DNA from: Spongiibacter thalassae
GTDB lineage: Bacteria; Pseudomonadota; Gammaproteobacteria; Pseudomonadales; Spongiibacteraceae
Direction of reading: 5' to 3'
Assembly: GCF_012272835.1 (NCBI RefSeq)
Contig: NZ_JAAWWK010000001.1
Span: 186,001 to 250,000, forward strand
DNA length: 64,000 nt
A program made the position numbers and the translations under genes. The stretch's first letter is position 1. Each line of letters opens with the position of its first letter. The notes under the pieces are model-generated. The model worked only from the letters and a program-made list of their open reading frames with translations. It did not search any database and was not told the DNA's origin. Shown piece by piece: positions 1 to 9,190 of this stretch.

Positions 1-369
1 TTAATTTACATTGCCCTGATGCTTTTTGGTGTATTCTTCACCGGTGCCGCCATCCTCAAATTGACCAGACACCAGCACTTTATCGAGGAGTTCGAAAGCA
101 TGAAAGTGCCTTACTCACTCGCTTATCTATCCGGCGCGATTGAGATAGTGTGTGGCCCATTATTGATCGCAGGTATTTGGTTCCCTGCGTATGCGGGCGT
201 TGCTTCAGGTGTTATGTTTTTCGCTATGCTTGGTGCGAGCGCAACGAATTTGGTATCCGTGGGGCGGGGTGCCAAAGTGGCCATAGGTGTTCTGGCTATA
301 TTTGCTTTACCCATGCTGCTTGTCACTCTTTACTTTCTTGAGCCAGCTCGCTTGCTTGTTGGGATTTAA
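1..369 (+). CDS. DoxX-like family membrane protein, 5' end outside the window
   Basis: The reading frame is open from base 1 (LIYIAL before the first ATG at 19), so the true start probably lies upstream. The product is small and very hydrophobic, with about four predicted membrane segments: around the start, near residues 35-50 (LSGAIEIVCGPLLIAGIW), near 60-80, and a C-terminal one (VAIGVLAIFALPMLLVTLYF). The pattern of a GAxEIxxGxLL second helix is typical of the DoxX/DoxD-like inner membrane family, whose biochemical role is poorly defined. It is followed by a non-coding, eroded stretch, so it does not clearly belong to the catabolic operons to the right. Family call moderate; function unknown. 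Confidence 0.7.
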   Translation, partial: LIYIALMLFGVFFTGAAILKLTRHQHFIEEFESMKVPYSLAYLSGAIEIVCGPLLIAGIWFPAYAGVASGVMFFAMLGASATNLVSVGRGAKVAIGVLAIFALPMLLVTLYFLEPARLLVGI

Positions 370-1237
370 GGCTCTGAGGGCCGTCAGCAGGCCCTGACAG
401 AAGCTTAAATTTGAGTTTGATCGGGTTCGCTTGCTGAGATAAAAATAAGGAAGCTAAGGTGAAAACAAGGAAGCTAATAACGCTGGTGAGTATCGCCGCA
501 GGCTCGCTTGCAGTTGGGTTCTACAGAAATGGGATCACCACAAAAATTGCCCGACGCCGGTAGGGGAATTCTTCGCACAGGGCCTTTTTGGCCCGAAAGT
601 TCGCGCGCGAGCAGTACTACTCGACACATAAAAATAGCCATAAGGACGTGATTTTAGCGTTTGTGGGCTCGACGATATGCCGCGTAATTTCCGGTCGTTT
701 ATCTTTTCCGATAAGACGTTTCTTATAGATTCCTGTCCTGGGCGTGTCCTGTCCCTGCTAAGCGCCCGGATTGCAGTAGGCCTCTTTTAGTTTGTCCTTC
801 GGCGGTTCGGCATTGCGATGGCTTTAGTGGTGTTCGCCGCTCATGTGATTCTCGCTGTAGAGATGCTGACGCCGTTGAGGTGGCTGGAAAGCGGTATCTG
901 CTTTTACTAAAAGCGCTTGAGTGTGTTGACACTGGATAATCTCGAGTGGCAACATAGTCACCAATGATGACAATAATTCTGACGCCAGTATGACGAAGAC
1001 CAGTGCTGCGAAGACCGGTATTGAGAAGAGGGTCACCAATGACGCCACGTTGCTCACATTCTCATTGCTCTAATACATGAATAAACCGCATGCCTGAGCA
1101 TAAATGGTAGCGGTGATTGCCGAAGGAAAGTTACTCAACCACTCTCAATGGCGCGCTGCAGCCATCTGCTGGATTAAAGTCAGGTCGCGCGAAAATCGGA
1201 TTTTTAAAAACACGTTTAAATAATACTTGGGTATCTT
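370..1237. other. Gene-poor, possibly eroded region
   Basis: No intact recognisable gene is seen in this 868-base stretch. A tiny 34-codon frame (GTG 459 to TAG 563) with one hydrophobic segment follows a weak Shine-Dalgarno sequence and could be the remnant of a membrane-anchored protein. The direct repeat AAGGAAGCTAA occurs twice, around 448-458 and 468-478. A minus-strand frame at 824-1057 begins with two hydrophobic segments but matches nothing I know. The region may be a decayed locus between the DoxX-like gene and the monooxygenase. Confidence 0.4.
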
Positions 1238-2803
1238 ATGGAATCCTCAAAAAAATACGACGTTTTAATTGTAGGTTGTGGCCCTTCCGGTGCAATCCTG
1301 GCTAACTTACTTAACGCAAAAGGCCATAAGGTCGCCATATTCGATCGGGATGTAGACATATTTCACGCCCCCAGAGCCATGATGATGGATATGGAAAGCT
1401 GTCGCATTGTCAACAGAATGGGGTTGTATCAGCGCTTAATGAAAGAAGATGCTGTGCCATTCCACTGTCATCGTTTCGTCTCAGCTAAGCATAAACTCCT
1501 GATGGAGGTTAATATTTCCGGTGTCGGAGTCGAGCATGATTACGAGCCGGTCATGTTTCATCAGCCCGCGTTTGAAGCCATGCTGCGGGAGGACTTCAAG
1601 AAGGGCCCGGGTGTAGAGGCCTTTTTGGGCTACGAAGTTTTGAGTATTGATGGCGAGGGGGCTGAAGCAACGCTGATCGCCAGGAATCTTGAAACAGGTG
1701 AGGAAGTATCGTTCTCTGGACAGTATCTTGTGGGTGCTGACGGCGGCGCGAGCACGTGCAGGAAATATATCAACGCAAACCGCGTCGATTTAAATTACAG
1801 TCGAGATTGGATCGTGATGGACCTCATTATCCATGATCGAGAATGGTGGAATAATTTTCGTGAGGGCAGTGCCTTTACCTGTGAGCCAAACGCCGCCGTA
1901 GTCGTTGTCAAAGGCGTGCACGGTCATATTCGCATGGATTTTGAACAGCCCTCAGCGGAGGCTGCACTGGCTTTTACCGAGGAAGATGCTCATAGACTAA
2001 TTGCTGAATACATCGACGTCGACAGCAAGCACATAGAAATTATTCGACGCCAGCCCTATAAGTTCTACGCCGGCATGCCAGACCAATGGCGAAAGGGTCG
2101 AGTATTTCTCGCCGGTGACGCGGCGCATCAAACCTCACCGTTTGCGGGGCAGGGTTTAAATATGGGCATACGCGATGCGGCGAATTTATCGATAAAGCTG
2201 GATATGGTGCTGAAGGGGATGGTGAGTGATGCCTTTCTGGATACCTATCAGGAAGAGCGTTGGGAAAATTGTGCCCACATGATAAATGGCGCGACGAAGC
2301 GAGGGCTTATGCTGAGTACCTCCAGTAAGCGGGAAATTCTGGCGCGGAACCTGAGTTTTTTGATTGGCCGGGTGAGTAGCAAGCTGGCTTATTTTATGAC
2401 GGAAAATATGTCGAATATGGCGCCGTATAAAGACGGCCTGATAGGCAAGAGCCATCCGCTGTCTGGCGCTCGGTTTTTTCCGCCGACGCTTCGAAATTCA
2501 CATGGAGATAAGCTCGTTATTGATGAGCTTATCGGTGATCGATTCGCGATTATTTCGAGGGGTCCTGTTCAAGGACAGGGTGTTGAATGGCTGCAGACCG
2601 AACTCGGTGGCATCTGTCTGACGATAGGCTCAGATATCGAAGATAGCCGTGGTGTATTGACGAAATACTTTCAAAGCCATAATGCCGATGTTATTTTGCT
2701 TCGCCCTGACTTCTATGTTTTTGACGCAGGTCAAGGTGCGAATGAGATTTGTCTCAGCTTGCGGTCGCAGCTGTCGAAGTATGGCTTTGGATCGCGCGGA
2801 TAG
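1238..2803 (+). CDS. FAD-dependent aromatic-ring monooxygenase, MhpA-like
   Basis: A class A flavoprotein hydroxylase of 521 residues. It has the N-terminal dinucleotide-binding motif GCGPSG at residues 13-18, the DG motif (GADGG, 166-170) and the GD motif binding the FAD ribityl/pyrophosphate (LAGDAAHQTSPFAGQG, from 291). This layout is that of MhpA/PheA-type NAD(P)H-dependent hydroxylases, which add one oxygen from O2 ortho to a phenolic hydroxyl. The C-terminal 130 residues are the thioredoxin-like tail of the family. The start is the first ATG in good alignment, although no strong ribosome site precedes it. It stands alone between an eroded region and a convergent GntR gene. A ring hydroxylase fits the catabolic setting; the substrate cannot be read from sequence. 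Confidence 0.85.
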   Translation: MESSKKYDVLIVGCGPSGAILANLLNAKGHKVAIFDRDVDIFHAPRAMMMDMESCRIVNRMGLYQRLMKEDAVPFHCHRFVSAKHKLLMEVNISGVGVEHDYEPVMFHQPAFEAMLREDFKKGPGVEAFLGYEVLSIDGEGAEATLIARNLETGEEVSFSGQYLVGADGGASTCRKYINANRVDLNYSRDWIVMDLIIHDREWWNNFREGSAFTCEPNAAVVVVKGVHGHIRMDFEQPSAEAALAFTEEDAHRLIAEYIDVDSKHIEIIRRQPYKFYAGMPDQWRKGRVFLAGDAAHQTSPFAGQGLNMGIRDAANLSIKLDMVLKGMVSDAFLDTYQEERWENCAHMINGATKRGLMLSTSSKREILARNLSFLIGRVSSKLAYFMTENMSNMAPYKDGLIGKSHPLSGARFFPPTLRNSHGDKLVIDELIGDRFAIISRGPVQGQGVEWLQTELGGICLTIGSDIEDSRGVLTKYFQSHNADVILLRPDFYVFDAGQGANEICLSLRSQLSKYGFGSRG

Positions 2804-3050
2804 CGGCCATGCGTTAAATAAAGGAATTCAGCCATCGAGTAATATGTACGCCCGATGGACTTTGCCTACCCGATTCCGGCAGGCGCAGTTGATTTATGTC
2901 CGGTGAGCAATACTTGGCTTGATCGCTGTTCGCATTTTTCTACGATCGTCATCAGCGTGGCTGGGCTTAAATGGGCAGCTCGAAGCAAGAACAGGAGTCG
3001 GGAGTCAAACTGTCGCAACGACACATGACTCGAAGGTGCGCCTCAGGAAT

Positions 3051-3794
3051 TTATTGGGGCTGCTTGGCTCGAACCGGTGCATCAAGGTTCAGGCCTGCTA
3101 GCTCGCATCCACGACGAAAATCATGGATATGCTTAGTCATCCAGGTGGTCGCCTGCTTTTCGCTGCCTTTTTTAAGGGCCTGATATATTTTGGTGTGAGC
3201 CTCAAACAGCCGCTGACCTGGCCCAATATTACGAATGACCTCTGCGTAGGCTGGGAAAAGTAGTTCGCCCAAGGGTTCTCTGGCAAGTAGCATTGCGTGG
3301 TTTGATGCTGCTTTGGCAACCAGCTCGTGGAACTCAACATCACACTCTGCAAGTTTTTCCGGATGGTCGAGGCATTCTGAGGTACGAGCCAGATTGTCTT
3401 CGATTTCTGCAAGTATCTCGGGTGAGATCTTGCTGGCTGCCAGCCCGGCGGCCATTGGCTCCAGGGCCATGTTGATTTCCCATAGCTCCCGGTAAGTGAC
3501 GCCGTGCAAAACTATCGCCTCATGCATCGCGTTGTGAACAATGGTAGGGGAGGGGGCGGTGACAACCATGCGGCGACGAGGGCCGCGCTGTATAAGGCCT
3601 GCGCCCTCTAATGACCGGAAAGCTTCGCGAACTGTGGGGCGTGTGACTTCCAGTTGTTCGGCTAGCTCAGTTTCAGGTGGTAACAGGTCGCCAGCTGAAA
3701 GCTCATTGCCCATGATCATTCTGCGAATAGACTCTTCGACAAGTTGATAAGCCGGGACTCGGGATACTGCTTTAAAAGTCTGTTTTTTGGTCAT
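3051..3794 (-). CDS. GntR-family transcriptional regulator, FadR subfamily (FCD domain)
   Basis: A 247-residue regulator. Residues about 14-80 form the winged helix-turn-helix (LPPETELAEQLEVTRPTVREAF, then a wing RGPRRRMVV). Residues about 100-225 form an all-helical FCD ligand-binding domain with the usual acidic and histidine metal ligands (CDVEFHELVA, EAHTKIYQAL, TKHIHDF). Members usually repress catabolic operons and are released by an acid or acyl-CoA. It is the only transcription factor I recognise in the window. It is divergent from the CoA-ligase operon at 4384, whose promoter carries a palindrome of the class FadR-type GntR proteins bind; the same palindrome recurs near 11.1, 20.9 and 22.1 kb. 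It is therefore the leading candidate regulator (inference). Confidence 0.9.
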   Translation of the reverse strand: MTKKQTFKAVSRVPAYQLVEESIRRMIMGNELSAGDLLPPETELAEQLEVTRPTVREAFRSLEGAGLIQRGPRRRMVVTAPSPTIVHNAMHEAIVLHGVTYRELWEINMALEPMAAGLAASKISPEILAEIEDNLARTSECLDHPEKLAECDVEFHELVAKAASNHAMLLAREPLGELLFPAYAEVIRNIGPGQRLFEAHTKIYQALKKGSEKQATTWMTKHIHDFRRGCELAGLNLDAPVRAKQPQ

Positions 3795-4383
3795 GAAAAT
3801 GTGATGCCCATAGCTGTTTGTAGATTCATCAGTCTGCGTCGATGAAAGACAATATGATTAGTATATATGATTGCAGTGTATGGCAACCAGCTTTCTAGGT
3901 TTTCATCCGGGCTCCTTCGAGCGATACAGCTGGCCGACTGAGCACGTATTCAATCTGTGGCTGGACGGTGTTCGCGACGTTCGAGCCCTTGCGGCCAGTG
4001 GGTTTGGGTCTTCTGGCCCGCCAGTTGCCCCTGCGTTTTTTTGTGTGCGAACTATACTAAGTCGAGGCTGGTACGGCTACCGGGGGCAGGTCGCGGCCAG
4101 CAATGACGATCTGTGGCTATCGGCAAGGCATGTTGGGGTTAATGTTCCCAAGATGGCGGCATCAGGGCTTCCCGGCTTCGCGTAATCAGGCCCTTAACTG
4201 CATGCTAGGCTCACTTTTTTAGAGCGCTGCTCAAGGGTTGTGCGGCAGCTATCTCGAACGCTTGGTTAAGCGTGGCTTTGCTGTAATAGCCTGCTGTGTG
4301 CAAATTGCGAACCTAATCTTGGGCTTGTATTATGTGTATTACAATATTACATTGTAAGTATTAATAATGACACCTAGAATATA
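3795..4383. other. Divergent promoter region between the GntR gene and the ligase operon
   Basis: 589 bases with no convincing gene. A 104-codon plus-strand frame (3871-4185) resembles no family and lacks a ribosome site. Near the GntR start there is an inverted repeat TTCATC (3825-3830) and GATGAA (3841-3846) with a 10-base spacer, followed by AT-rich sequence with the repeated word ATATGATT. This could serve autoregulation. The AT-rich end near the ligase start holds the palindrome listed separately. Confidence 0.5.
4332..4357. promoter_or_regulatory. Candidate GntR/FadR-type operator upstream of the ligase operon
   Basis: TTACAAT (4339-4345) and ATTGTAA (4351-4357) form a perfect 7-base inverted repeat with a 5-base spacer. 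The overlapping GTGTATTACAATA is one half of the TATTGTAwTACAATA palindrome found at three other promoters in the window. It ends 26 bases before the ATG at 4384, a position that would block transcription. Binding by the adjacent GntR is inferred. Confidence 0.55.
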
Positions 4384-5985
4384 ATGATGAGTGACAATAA
4401 TTTGCGGCCTGTATTCGATGCGGGCAACAGCTCTGGCTCAGAGCCGCCAAAAACCTTCAACTTCGCCACCGACATAGTAGATCATTGGGCATCAAACCCC
4501 GCCAAGGTAGCTCTGATCGCCGAGAACGAACGCGGCGATCAGCAGGTTCTCACTTACAGGCAAGTATCTATACAGTCCTGCCAAATGGCAAACTTGCTGG
4601 CAGAGCAGGGCATCGGCAAAGGGGATCGCGTGATCGTGATGATGCCGCGTATTCCTCAATGGCAGATCGCAATGACCGCAATTCTGCGAATGGGTGCGAT
4701 TCCCATCCCGTGTATAACGATGCTGACGGAAAAGGATCTCGCTTACAGGGCTCAGCATGCCGAAGCCAGCGGTGTAGTCACCATCGCAAGTGAGTGCGTG
4801 AAGTTTGACACCATTACCGGACTTAAGGCCCGCATATGCGTGGGTGAACCTCCCTCTGGCTGGACGAGCATAAGCGAATCAGAGCGCCAGTCCATTGAAT
4901 TTCGGTCCCCGACGGTACACGCAGACGATCCTGCAATCATCTACTATACATCCGGCTCGACGGGTTCACCCAAAGGCGTAACCCACGCATCTCGCGCATT
5001 GTGGGCATGGGAACATTCCGCTAAACACTGGTTGGATCTTGGCCCTGATGACCGAATTTGGTGCACCGCCGACACCGGGTGGTCAAAAGCTGGCACCAGC
5101 ATACTATTCGGCCCCTGGAGTCGAGGCAGCGCCGTCCTTTTTTATGATGGCCCGTTTGACCCTGCGAAGCGTTTCGACATTCTGTCTCGCCATAAGATTA
5201 CCTGCTTCTGCGCAGCGGCTACCGAGCTACGCCAACTGATACTGGAGGATGTGGCTGGGTATGACCTGTCAAATCTCCGCCACACCGTTTCAGCCGGTGA
5301 GTCAGTAAACCCTGAAATTCTGACGCGCTGGAAAGAGCTCACCGGGACTGATGTTCTCGATGGCTATGGCCAGACCGAGACGCTGATGACCGTCACCAAT
5401 CGACCGAGGAACCCTGTCAAGGCCGGCTCTATGGGCTTGCCGCTTCCGGGTATCGAAGTCGCTGTAAGAACGGCTGAAGGTAGTGTTGAGCAACGAAATG
5501 CTTCCGGGGAATTGCTGGTGGGCTTGCCAAACCCACAGGTAATGCTCGGCTACTGGCGGGACCCGGAACGCACGTCGTCTACACGGCTGAAACATGATGG
5601 TAAGGAATGGTTTGTCACCGGGGATAATGTAGAAATCGACAGCGAAGGCTACGTATTTTTCACGGGGCGTGCCGACGACATCATTAACTCCTCCGGCTAC
5701 CGAATCGGCCCCCAGGAAGTAGAGAACGCGCTCAGCAGCCATCGTGCGGTCAGAGAGTGTGCTGTGGTAGGTATTCCAGACAGCGAACGAGGTGAGCTGG
5801 TTAAGGCATGGGTTGTACTCCAGGATGGCTTTACAGAAAGTGAAGCCTTAATTGCAGAATTGCAGGGTCACGTGAAGAGCACCACCGCCCCGTACAAGTA
5901 CCCGCGCCGCATCGCATTTACAGACCAACTGCCGAAGACTGTGACCGGAAAAATTCGCAGAAATATACTGCGTTCGAAGAACTAG
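4384..5985 (+). CDS. Acyl-CoA synthetase (AMP-forming), medium-chain/ACSM-like
   Basis: A 533-residue ANL-superfamily enzyme that activates a carboxylic acid to its CoA thioester with ATP. The P-loop is YYTSGSTGSPKGVTH (about residues 185-200). The GYGQTET motif, the VTGDN segment and the hinge/linker RADDIINSSGYRIGP follow in order. The C-terminal catalytic lysine lies in PKTVTGKIRR. The acetyl-CoA-synthetase-like hinge and TGWSKAG region resemble medium-chain (ACSM) ligases used for fatty or aryl-aliphatic acids. It is the first gene of a five-gene operon (ligase, SDR, acyl-CoA dehydrogenase, alcohol dehydrogenase, transporter) with gaps of 13-42 bases. Two adjacent ATG codons (4384, 4387) are possible starts. 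Substrate unknown. Confidence 0.9.
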   Translation: MMSDNNLRPVFDAGNSSGSEPPKTFNFATDIVDHWASNPAKVALIAENERGDQQVLTYRQVSIQSCQMANLLAEQGIGKGDRVIVMMPRIPQWQIAMTAILRMGAIPIPCITMLTEKDLAYRAQHAEASGVVTIASECVKFDTITGLKARICVGEPPSGWTSISESERQSIEFRSPTVHADDPAIIYYTSGSTGSPKGVTHASRALWAWEHSAKHWLDLGPDDRIWCTADTGWSKAGTSILFGPWSRGSAVLFYDGPFDPAKRFDILSRHKITCFCAAATELRQLILEDVAGYDLSNLRHTVSAGESVNPEILTRWKELTGTDVLDGYGQTETLMTVTNRPRNPVKAGSMGLPLPGIEVAVRTAEGSVEQRNASGELLVGLPNPQVMLGYWRDPERTSSTRLKHDGKEWFVTGDNVEIDSEGYVFFTGRADDIINSSGYRIGPQEVENALSSHRAVRECAVVGIPDSERGELVKAWVVLQDGFTESEALIAELQGHVKSTTAPYKYPRRIAFTDQLPKTVTGKIRRNILRSKN

Positions 5986-5998
5986 AGTTGAAAGTTGG

Positions 5999-6748
5999 AT
6001 GGGTGAAATGACGGTAAGTATAAATCTCGACGGTAAAACCGCCCTGGTGGCCGGGGGTTCCAGTGGCATTGGTTTGGGTATTGCTCAAAAGCTCAAGCAA
6101 GCCGGAGCTGTCGTCCATATTACTGGCACTCGCGCGAGTAGCTCTGACTACAACGAAAGTGATTTGAATGGACTTATCTTTCATTCACTCGATGTGGCGG
6201 ACACGAACGCAGTGAAAGCTTTTGCTGATAGCTTCGAGTCACTGGACATACTTGTTTCAAGCGTTGGTATCGTGGCTTACGGCGGGGCCGAGTATGAGAT
6301 AGAGACATTTCGAAAAGTGATAGACGTCAACTTGAATGGCGTTATGCACCTGTGCACATGCTTTCGGGGACTGCTCGAGGGGAATGAGCAGCGAGAAGGT
6401 ACAATCGTACTGGTCGGTTCTACTTCAAGCTTTATCGCGACGCCAGGCCAACCAGCCTACAGCGCCAGCAAAGGAGCGCTATTAACCCTGACAAAATCGC
6501 TCGCTCAGGCATGGGCGCGCAAGGGCATACGCGTTAACGGCATTGCTCCTGGCTTTGTCAAAACAAAACTTACCCAGCGAAGCTGGGAAGATAAAGAGGT
6601 CTATAAGGCATCGTCAGCCAGAATCCCGCTTAAGCGCTGGGGCGAAGCCGAAGAGATGGGGAATGCAGCACTTTTCCTGGCCTCGCCAATGTCCTCTTAT
6701 GTTACAGGGCAAATGCTGCTGGTCGATGGCGGTATCACTTTAATGTAG
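5999..6748 (+). CDS. Short-chain dehydrogenase/reductase (SDR)
   Basis: A classical SDR of 249 residues. It has a Rossmann glycine motif GGSSGIG near residue 20 (the first Thr of TGxxxGxG is Ala here). The NAG-like segment has become VSSVG. The catalytic set is Ser in VGSTSSF with Tyr-x3-Lys in PAYSASKGAL, and the tail is the usual GQMLLVDGG. It probably oxidises or reduces a 3-hydroxy/3-oxo group of a CoA ester or alcohol with NAD(P). The gene starts 13 bases after the ligase. A second in-frame ATG at 6008 is an equally good start. FabG-like function is possible; specificity cannot be read. Confidence 0.88.
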   Translation: MGEMTVSINLDGKTALVAGGSSGIGLGIAQKLKQAGAVVHITGTRASSSDYNESDLNGLIFHSLDVADTNAVKAFADSFESLDILVSSVGIVAYGGAEYEIETFRKVIDVNLNGVMHLCTCFRGLLEGNEQREGTIVLVGSTSSFIATPGQPAYSASKGALLTLTKSLAQAWARKGIRVNGIAPGFVKTKLTQRSWEDKEVYKASSARIPLKRWGEAEEMGNAALFLASPMSSYVTGQMLLVDGGITLM

Positions 6749-6766
6749 CACCACGGGAATAGCCCA

Positions 6767-7942
6767 ATGATAAATTTTGACTTAACCAATGAACAACTTG
6801 AACTGCAGCAACGCGTAAAGCAGTTCATTACTGAAAAAATCATTCCTTACGAGAAAGATTCCAGAATAACGTCTCACGGCCCAACCGATGAGTTGCGCAT
6901 TGAGCTTAACGCACTGGCAAAGGAAGCGGGCTTGTTTGCTCCTCACGTCTCGAAAGAGCTCGGTGGTATGGGGCTGAATCACGTAGATATGGCTATCGCA
7001 TTCGAAGCGGCAGGGTACTCACCGTTGGGGCCAATTGCGCTGCACTGTGCTGCGCCGGATGAAGGCAATATGAACCTGCTCAGCAAGGTAGGTACAACGG
7101 CACAGAAAGAGCGATGGCTAAAGCCCTTCGCGGCCGGCGATATACGCTCCAATTTTTGTATGACTGAGCCCGGAGGCGCAGGCGCAGATCCGTCGGGGAT
7201 GTACACCAAGGCGACCTATGATGGTGACGACTTTATTGTCAATGGCGTCAAGTGGTTGATAACGGGAGCACGAGGCTCGTCATTCACAATTATATTCTGT
7301 GATGTTCAAGCCGAGGGCGACAAGCCGGGTGGTCCGACAATGCTGATTTCCGATATGGATCAGCCAGGTATAACCATAAGTCGTGATCTGGAATCTCTGG
7401 ACAACAGTTTCACCGGAGGCCACTCTGAAATCACCTTCAATAACCTGCGGATACCGGCTGAGAATGTTCTGGGTGAGGTGGGAGAAGGTTTTCGCTATGT
7501 TCAAGTACGCTTGGCACCGGCTCGGCTGACACATTGCATGCGCTGGCTTGGCGCAGCGCGTCGGGCACATGACATCGCATGTGACTATGCTCGTCGTCGC
7601 CACGCGTTTGGCAAACCCATTGGCGAGCACGAAGGCATTGGCTTTATGCTTGCGGACAATGAGATGGAGTTGCAACAAAGCCAGCTAATGATTTGGTGGA
7701 CAGCAGCAGCACTTGATAAAGGTGAGAAAGGGCGCCATGAATCCAGTATGACGAAAACCCTGGTGTCAGAAGCGGTATTTCGTATCGCCGACCGCTGCGT
7801 GCAGGTGCTCGGAGGGAGCGGCGTAACAAAAGATACGGTAGTCGAATGGGTGTTCCGCGAAGCGCGCTCATTCCGAATATACGATGGTCCATCTGAAGTG
7901 CATCGCTGGGCAATTGCCAAGCGGATACTTCGCAACGGATAG
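6767..7942 (+). CDS. Acyl-CoA dehydrogenase, ACAD10/11-like
   Basis: A complete 391-residue acyl-CoA dehydrogenase. The FAD/substrate loops are seen in NFCMTEPGGAGADPSG and VNGVKWLITGA. The FAD-binding Arg lies in RRRHAFGKPI. The C-terminal helix carries the catalytic-glutamate region YDGPSEVHRWAIAKRI. The GPSEVHR ending and the length match the ACAD10/ACAD11 branch, whose partner domain in animals is an APH-like kinase; a stand-alone APH-like kinase lies close by at 11186. It introduces an alpha,beta double bond in an acyl-CoA, passing electrons to ETF. It is third gene of the operon, 18 bases after the SDR. Confidence 0.92.
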   Translation: MINFDLTNEQLELQQRVKQFITEKIIPYEKDSRITSHGPTDELRIELNALAKEAGLFAPHVSKELGGMGLNHVDMAIAFEAAGYSPLGPIALHCAAPDEGNMNLLSKVGTTAQKERWLKPFAAGDIRSNFCMTEPGGAGADPSGMYTKATYDGDDFIVNGVKWLITGARGSSFTIIFCDVQAEGDKPGGPTMLISDMDQPGITISRDLESLDNSFTGGHSEITFNNLRIPAENVLGEVGEGFRYVQVRLAPARLTHCMRWLGAARRAHDIACDYARRRHAFGKPIGEHEGIGFMLADNEMELQQSQLMIWWTAAALDKGEKGRHESSMTKTLVSEAVFRIADRCVQVLGGSGVTKDTVVEWVFREARSFRIYDGPSEVHRWAIAKRILRNG

Positions 7943-7984
7943 CAAACCCTAAAAATTAAAATAATGAGTTAAACGGAGTAAGTT

Positions 7985-9160
7985 ATGCTTAAACGCGGTG
8001 AGTATTCATTCCTTGACCAGCAGCGTGTTATTTTTGGAAAAGAAGCGGGCTGCGCTGCGGCAGAAGAGGTCGCCCGTCGGAATGCGAGCCGCGTTTTGGT
8101 TGTGTCATCGCGTTCAATTAACAGAAAGCTGGGTGCAACTGAAACGCTCAGGTCTCATCTGGGCAGTCGTTTACTCGATATATACGACGATATAGAACCG
8201 CATGCCCCCCTTGAAAATATACTTGAGCTAAGTAAGTGCTTCGACAGAGAGAAGCCCGATCTCGTTGTTTCCATCGGCGGCGGTAGTGTTATTGACACCG
8301 TCAAGGTTGCTGCACTCGCGTTCGCCGCACAGGCGAAATCTACGGAAGAGATTTCCACGTTGCGAGTCACGGTAGGAGAGAGTGGCGAGCAGGTGGCGCC
8401 CTTCCAGCCTGATTCCATTTTGCGTCAAATCGCTATTCCAACGACCCTTTCCGGTGCTGAATTCGGCACCATAGGTGGCGCGGTGGATACGCGCAGAAAT
8501 ATTAAAGATATCTACGCCCACCCCCAAATGTGTTCCGCCAGCGTTATTTATGACCCGGAATTGTGCCGCTTGACGCCAAATGAATTGTGGTTATCTACGG
8601 CGATGCGGGCTGTCGATCACGCGGTCGAAACCGTATTATCAGTCGGGGCGACACCCTTTACGGATGGGCCCGCACTCCATGCCTTACGGCTTTTCGGCCG
8701 TTCACTTAACTCCGGAAACCAAAATAGTCTATCGCTGGAGTCCATTCAGGAGAGCCAGTTTGCGGTTTGGTCAGCTACGATGGGACTTATGCGGGCACCC
8801 TACGGCGCAAGTCATGGCATCGGTCACCAGGTAGGCGCCGTCGCTGGTGTTCAACATGGCATCTGTTCCTGCGCCATGCTCCCTACGGTGCTGCGCTATA
8901 ATGCCGAGGTTTCAGGCGAGCGAGACGGATGGATAGCGGAAGCGTTGGGAGCGCCTGGAAGTAGTGCAGCCGATGCAGTACTTGCATTAATTCGTAGGCT
9001 CGGACTTCCCGACAGCCTTAAAAGTGCAGGGGTGAAAAAAGAACAGTTCGCGCAAATCGCTAAAGCCGCGCTACCTGGCTACTTTGTCCGCAATAACCCC
9101 CGTCCTATTTCTGACGAGAGTCAGATCATGCAAATTTTGGAAATGGCCTGGGAAACCTGA
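7985..9160 (+). CDS. Iron-containing alcohol dehydrogenase / maleylacetate reductase-like
   Basis: A 391-residue group III (Fe-ADH) dehydrogenase. The NAD-binding motif GGGSVIDTVK is near residue 97. The metal site is built from DHAVE and the two histidine segments SHGIGHQVGA and GVQHGIC, where the family has three His and one Asp. Family members reduce maleylacetate or interconvert alcohols with aldehydes or ketones using NAD(P)H. Placed between an acyl-CoA dehydrogenase and a transporter, 42 bases after the former, it may act on a small alcohol or oxo-acid released by the pathway. Exact substrate is open. Confidence 0.88.
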   Translation: MLKRGEYSFLDQQRVIFGKEAGCAAAEEVARRNASRVLVVSSRSINRKLGATETLRSHLGSRLLDIYDDIEPHAPLENILELSKCFDREKPDLVVSIGGGSVIDTVKVAALAFAAQAKSTEEISTLRVTVGESGEQVAPFQPDSILRQIAIPTTLSGAEFGTIGGAVDTRRNIKDIYAHPQMCSASVIYDPELCRLTPNELWLSTAMRAVDHAVETVLSVGATPFTDGPALHALRLFGRSLNSGNQNSLSLESIQESQFAVWSATMGLMRAPYGASHGIGHQVGAVAGVQHGICSCAMLPTVLRYNAEVSGERDGWIAEALGAPGSSAADAVLALIRRLGLPDSLKSAGVKKEQFAQIAKAALPGYFVRNNPRPISDESQIMQILEMAWET

Positions 9161-9190
9161 GTCCATTTATTTGAGGCGTAGATAGCAAAT

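Noticed and set aside
824-1057. 77-codon minus-strand frame with hydrophobic start
   Set aside because: Two hydrophobic stretches but no family resemblance, and the surrounding region looks eroded; not enough to call a gene.
1223-1234. ATACTTGGGTAT just before the monooxygenase start, resembling the 12-base promoter motif
   Set aside because: Ten of twelve bases match, but it lies 3 bases before the ATG in the ribosome-binding zone, unlike the other sites.
3871-4185. 104-codon plus-strand frame in the GntR-ligase divergent region
   Set aside because: No ribosome site, no recognisable motif and unusual composition; it lies across the promoter region of the GntR gene.
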